Source of the DNA: Gammaproteobacteria bacterium UBA2168
GTDB lineage: Bacteria > Pseudomonadota > Gammaproteobacteria > Pseudomonadales > Azotimanducaceae
Assembly: GCA_002327525.1 (NCBI GenBank)
Contig: DCWG01000094.1
Location: 1 to 44,131 of the forward strand
Direction of reading: 5' to 3'
DNA: 44,131 nt
Under the pieces are notes generated by a model. That model was not told the origin of the DNA. It saw only the letters and a program-made list of their open reading frames with translations, and did not search any database. Positions 42,783-44,131 of the stretch are shown piece after piece (the first letter of the stretch is position 1; every line of letters begins with the position of its first letter). The position numbers and the translations under genes were made by a program.

Positions 42783-44105
42783 CTAGATAGCCGAGTCTAA
42801 TTGCCGGCGGCGGCGCGCCTCGCGGTCGATGAAGGTGATCCATCGCTGACAGATGCGCTGGTTCGAACTGTCTTTCACCCGACGTGCCTCATTGCGGCAG
42901 GATACAAAGGATCTACGCCCCTTGGTTAAGCGATCCAGGTTGTACTCGCACATGCCCTTCACCGTGTACACGGTATGTTTCTTCCGGACGCCGCCTTTGT
43001 CGAGCGCACCGTCCGCGGCAGCGATGCATTTCTTAAACTCGTCGTCTTCGAGATACAGATGGGCAAGACGTTCGTAAATCTTGCCGTCCTCTGCGATTTC
43101 GCCCGCTTCTTCGAAGACTGGGATCGCTTTATCTACTTCCTGGGCTAGCTGGTACGCCTGGCCGAGCGATTGAAGATTTTTGCGAGTCCGCTCTATCTTC
43201 TCCTCATCGATACCCTTCTTCATGACGTTGGCGGCACGCCAGGGCACCTCTTCCTGCATCAGCAGGCCAGCCAAGCTGATCAGATCACTCTCACGCGTCA
43301 GGAAACCGGCGGCGTAAGCGGCCTCCATGCTGTACACCTGTTCCTTTTCCATGCCTTCCTGGCCCTGCACGCCCGCCAGCTGTACCCAGTAGTCACGTTT
43401 CGGAAATTCCTCCACGAGAATTTCCAGAATTTCCAGTACCTTGGGCCAGTTCTCTCGTTCGTAATACAGAAAGGTGAGTAGCTGCCACCAGTTTTCTTTG
43501 ACCGCTGTGCCACGTGCCTGCGCGATGGATATGCCCTTATCGATCTGATAGATCGCATTTAGATAGTCTTTCTTCTGGTAGTAGACCTGCCCCATGAATA
43601 TGTGCGGTTCGGGTCCGGGATTGTTGGCCTTGGAGATCCAGACGTTCATGTAATGCAATGCGTCGTCGTACTTTTCAACGACGAAACTGAGCTGCGCGAT
43701 GGTGTACAGCGTCGTGGTCTCAAGACCCTGGGGAATCTTATCCCCTTGTGCGACCACCAGCTTGTACTCGCGCAACGCTCTCTCGTAGTCCTCCTGGGCG
43801 AAGTACAGATATCCCAGCATATTACGAATCTGACCGATTTCGTTGCCGTTATAACGGCGGCTGCGCTCCAACATGCGCATCAGCACTTCCCGTGCCAGAG
43901 CCCAGTCTTTCAGATCCAGAGCTTCCTGGGCCTCGGCGAGCTTCTTGTAGGTCTGCTCGCTCATGTGCGGCACACGCCGTGTTTTCTGCTTTTGTTCCTC
44001 CTTTTCCTCGGCGTAGGCCTGATCGAGGCCGAGTTCCGGCCCGAGCAATGCCGGCAGCAGTGTCAGCAGCATCGATGCGAACGTCAATCGTATGATCGTC
44101 TTCAT
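42783..44105 (-). CDS. Secreted TPR-repeat protein, TonB-cluster type
   Basis: A 440-aa periplasmic protein. The signal peptide MKTIIRLTFASMLLTLLPAL is followed by a highly charged stretch (EEKEEQKQKTRR), then TPR repeats through most of the chain, such as ALREYKLVVAQGDKIPQG, NAIYQIDKGISIAQARG and KAIPVFEEAGEIAEDGK. Similar proteins sit beside ExbB/ExbD/TonB genes in marine gammaproteobacteria. The window ends 26 bp upstream, so TonB genes cannot be seen. A perfect GGAGGT lies 7 bp before the ATG 44105, deciding this start over 44117. Confidence 0.8.
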   Translation of the reverse strand: MKTIIRLTFASMLLTLLPALLGPELGLDQAYAEEKEEQKQKTRRVPHMSEQTYKKLAEAQEALDLKDWALAREVLMRMLERSRRYNGNEIGQIRNMLGYLYFAQEDYERALREYKLVVAQGDKIPQGLETTTLYTIAQLSFVVEKYDDALHYMNVWISKANNPGPEPHIFMGQVYYQKKDYLNAIYQIDKGISIAQARGTAVKENWWQLLTFLYYERENWPKVLEILEILVEEFPKRDYWVQLAGVQGQEGMEKEQVYSMEAAYAAGFLTRESDLISLAGLLMQEEVPWRAANVMKKGIDEEKIERTRKNLQSLGQAYQLAQEVDKAIPVFEEAGEIAEDGKIYERLAHLYLEDDEFKKCIAAADGALDKGGVRKKHTVYTVKGMCEYNLDRLTKGRRSFVSCRNEARRVKDSSNQRICQRWITFIDREARRRRQLDSAI

Positions 44106-44131
44106 GACCACCTCCATATCCCGCTAGCCGT

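Noticed and set aside
1..44131. CRISPR arrays, rRNA genes, complete insertion sequences or prophage genes
   Set aside because: No regularly spaced repeats, rRNA-like stretches, transposase or phage structural genes were recognised on either strand.

Overview
The window is a GC-rich chromosomal segment of a gammaproteobacterium, probably an aquatic or marine lineage. Three things support this. The order uvrY-(UDG)-uvrC-pgsA-tRNA-Leu/Leu/Cys is the gammaproteobacterial uvrY-uvrC-pgsA-tRNA neighbourhood. A response regulator and histidine kinase resemble the PdsR/PdsS pair of the 'proteobacterial dedicated sortase system'. The remaining housekeeping genes (xthA, pyrF, ribE, pykA, csrA, rmuC) fit the same group. 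I could not run a search, so the placement is inference.

Layout. 1-6.6 kb: single metabolic and signalling genes (hexapeptide acyltransferase, CPT-like kinase, a possible 54-aa protein, HCCA isomerase/DsbA-like protein, Sir2 deacylase, CoxE-type VWA protein, APH/choline-kinase-like protein), then a pnuC plus NadR-type kinase pair for nicotinamide riboside uptake and phosphorylation. 6.7-10.3 kb: a 58-aa ORF, the PdsR/PdsS-like two-component system, and a noncoding stretch with an imperfect inverted repeat. 10.3-16.2 kb: an MBL-fold hydrolase; a minus-strand operon of a secreted MORN-repeat protein, a transmembrane Ser/Thr kinase and a frameshifted FHA-like membrane protein; and a TauE/SafE permease. 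16.2-22.6 kb: pyruvate kinase; a coupled pair of FAN1-like VRR-NUC nuclease and Rad3-type Fe-S helicase carrying a RecB/Cas4-type nuclease domain; a LexA-like dyad; an unknown 157-aa protein; csrA. 22.7-30.2 kb: HpaI-type aldolase, enoyl-CoA hydratase/isomerase and rmuC in tight minus-strand order; a hydroxyacid dehydrogenase; a decayed methyltransferase; a family VIII esterase-like protein; a CaiB/BaiF CoA-transferase. 30.2-38.8 kb: sulfotransferase, three tRNAs, pgsA, uvrC, frameshifted UDG, uvrY/gacA, glutaryl-CoA dehydrogenase-like ACAD and an HDOD-histidine kinase, all on the minus strand. 38.8-44.1 kb: xthA, pyrF (apparently leaderless), a PilZ protein, a frameshifted fragment of a DUF1631-like protein, ribE, and a secreted TPR protein.

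Themes. DNA repair is strongly represented (uvrC, UDG, xthA, rmuC, FAN1-like nuclease, Fe-S helicase). Post-transcriptional regulation of the Gac/Csr type is represented by both uvrY/gacA and csrA. Four genes are interrupted by small indels (FHA protein, COG4798-like methyltransferase, UDG, DUF1631-like). The methyltransferase has several lesions and looks like a real pseudogene. At least two of the others have their single lesion at a CCC run, so sequencing or assembly error must be considered. The most system-like candidates are the MORN/kinase/FHA operon, the nuclease/helicase pair with its putative SOS box, and the sortase-type two-component pair with no sortase nearby.
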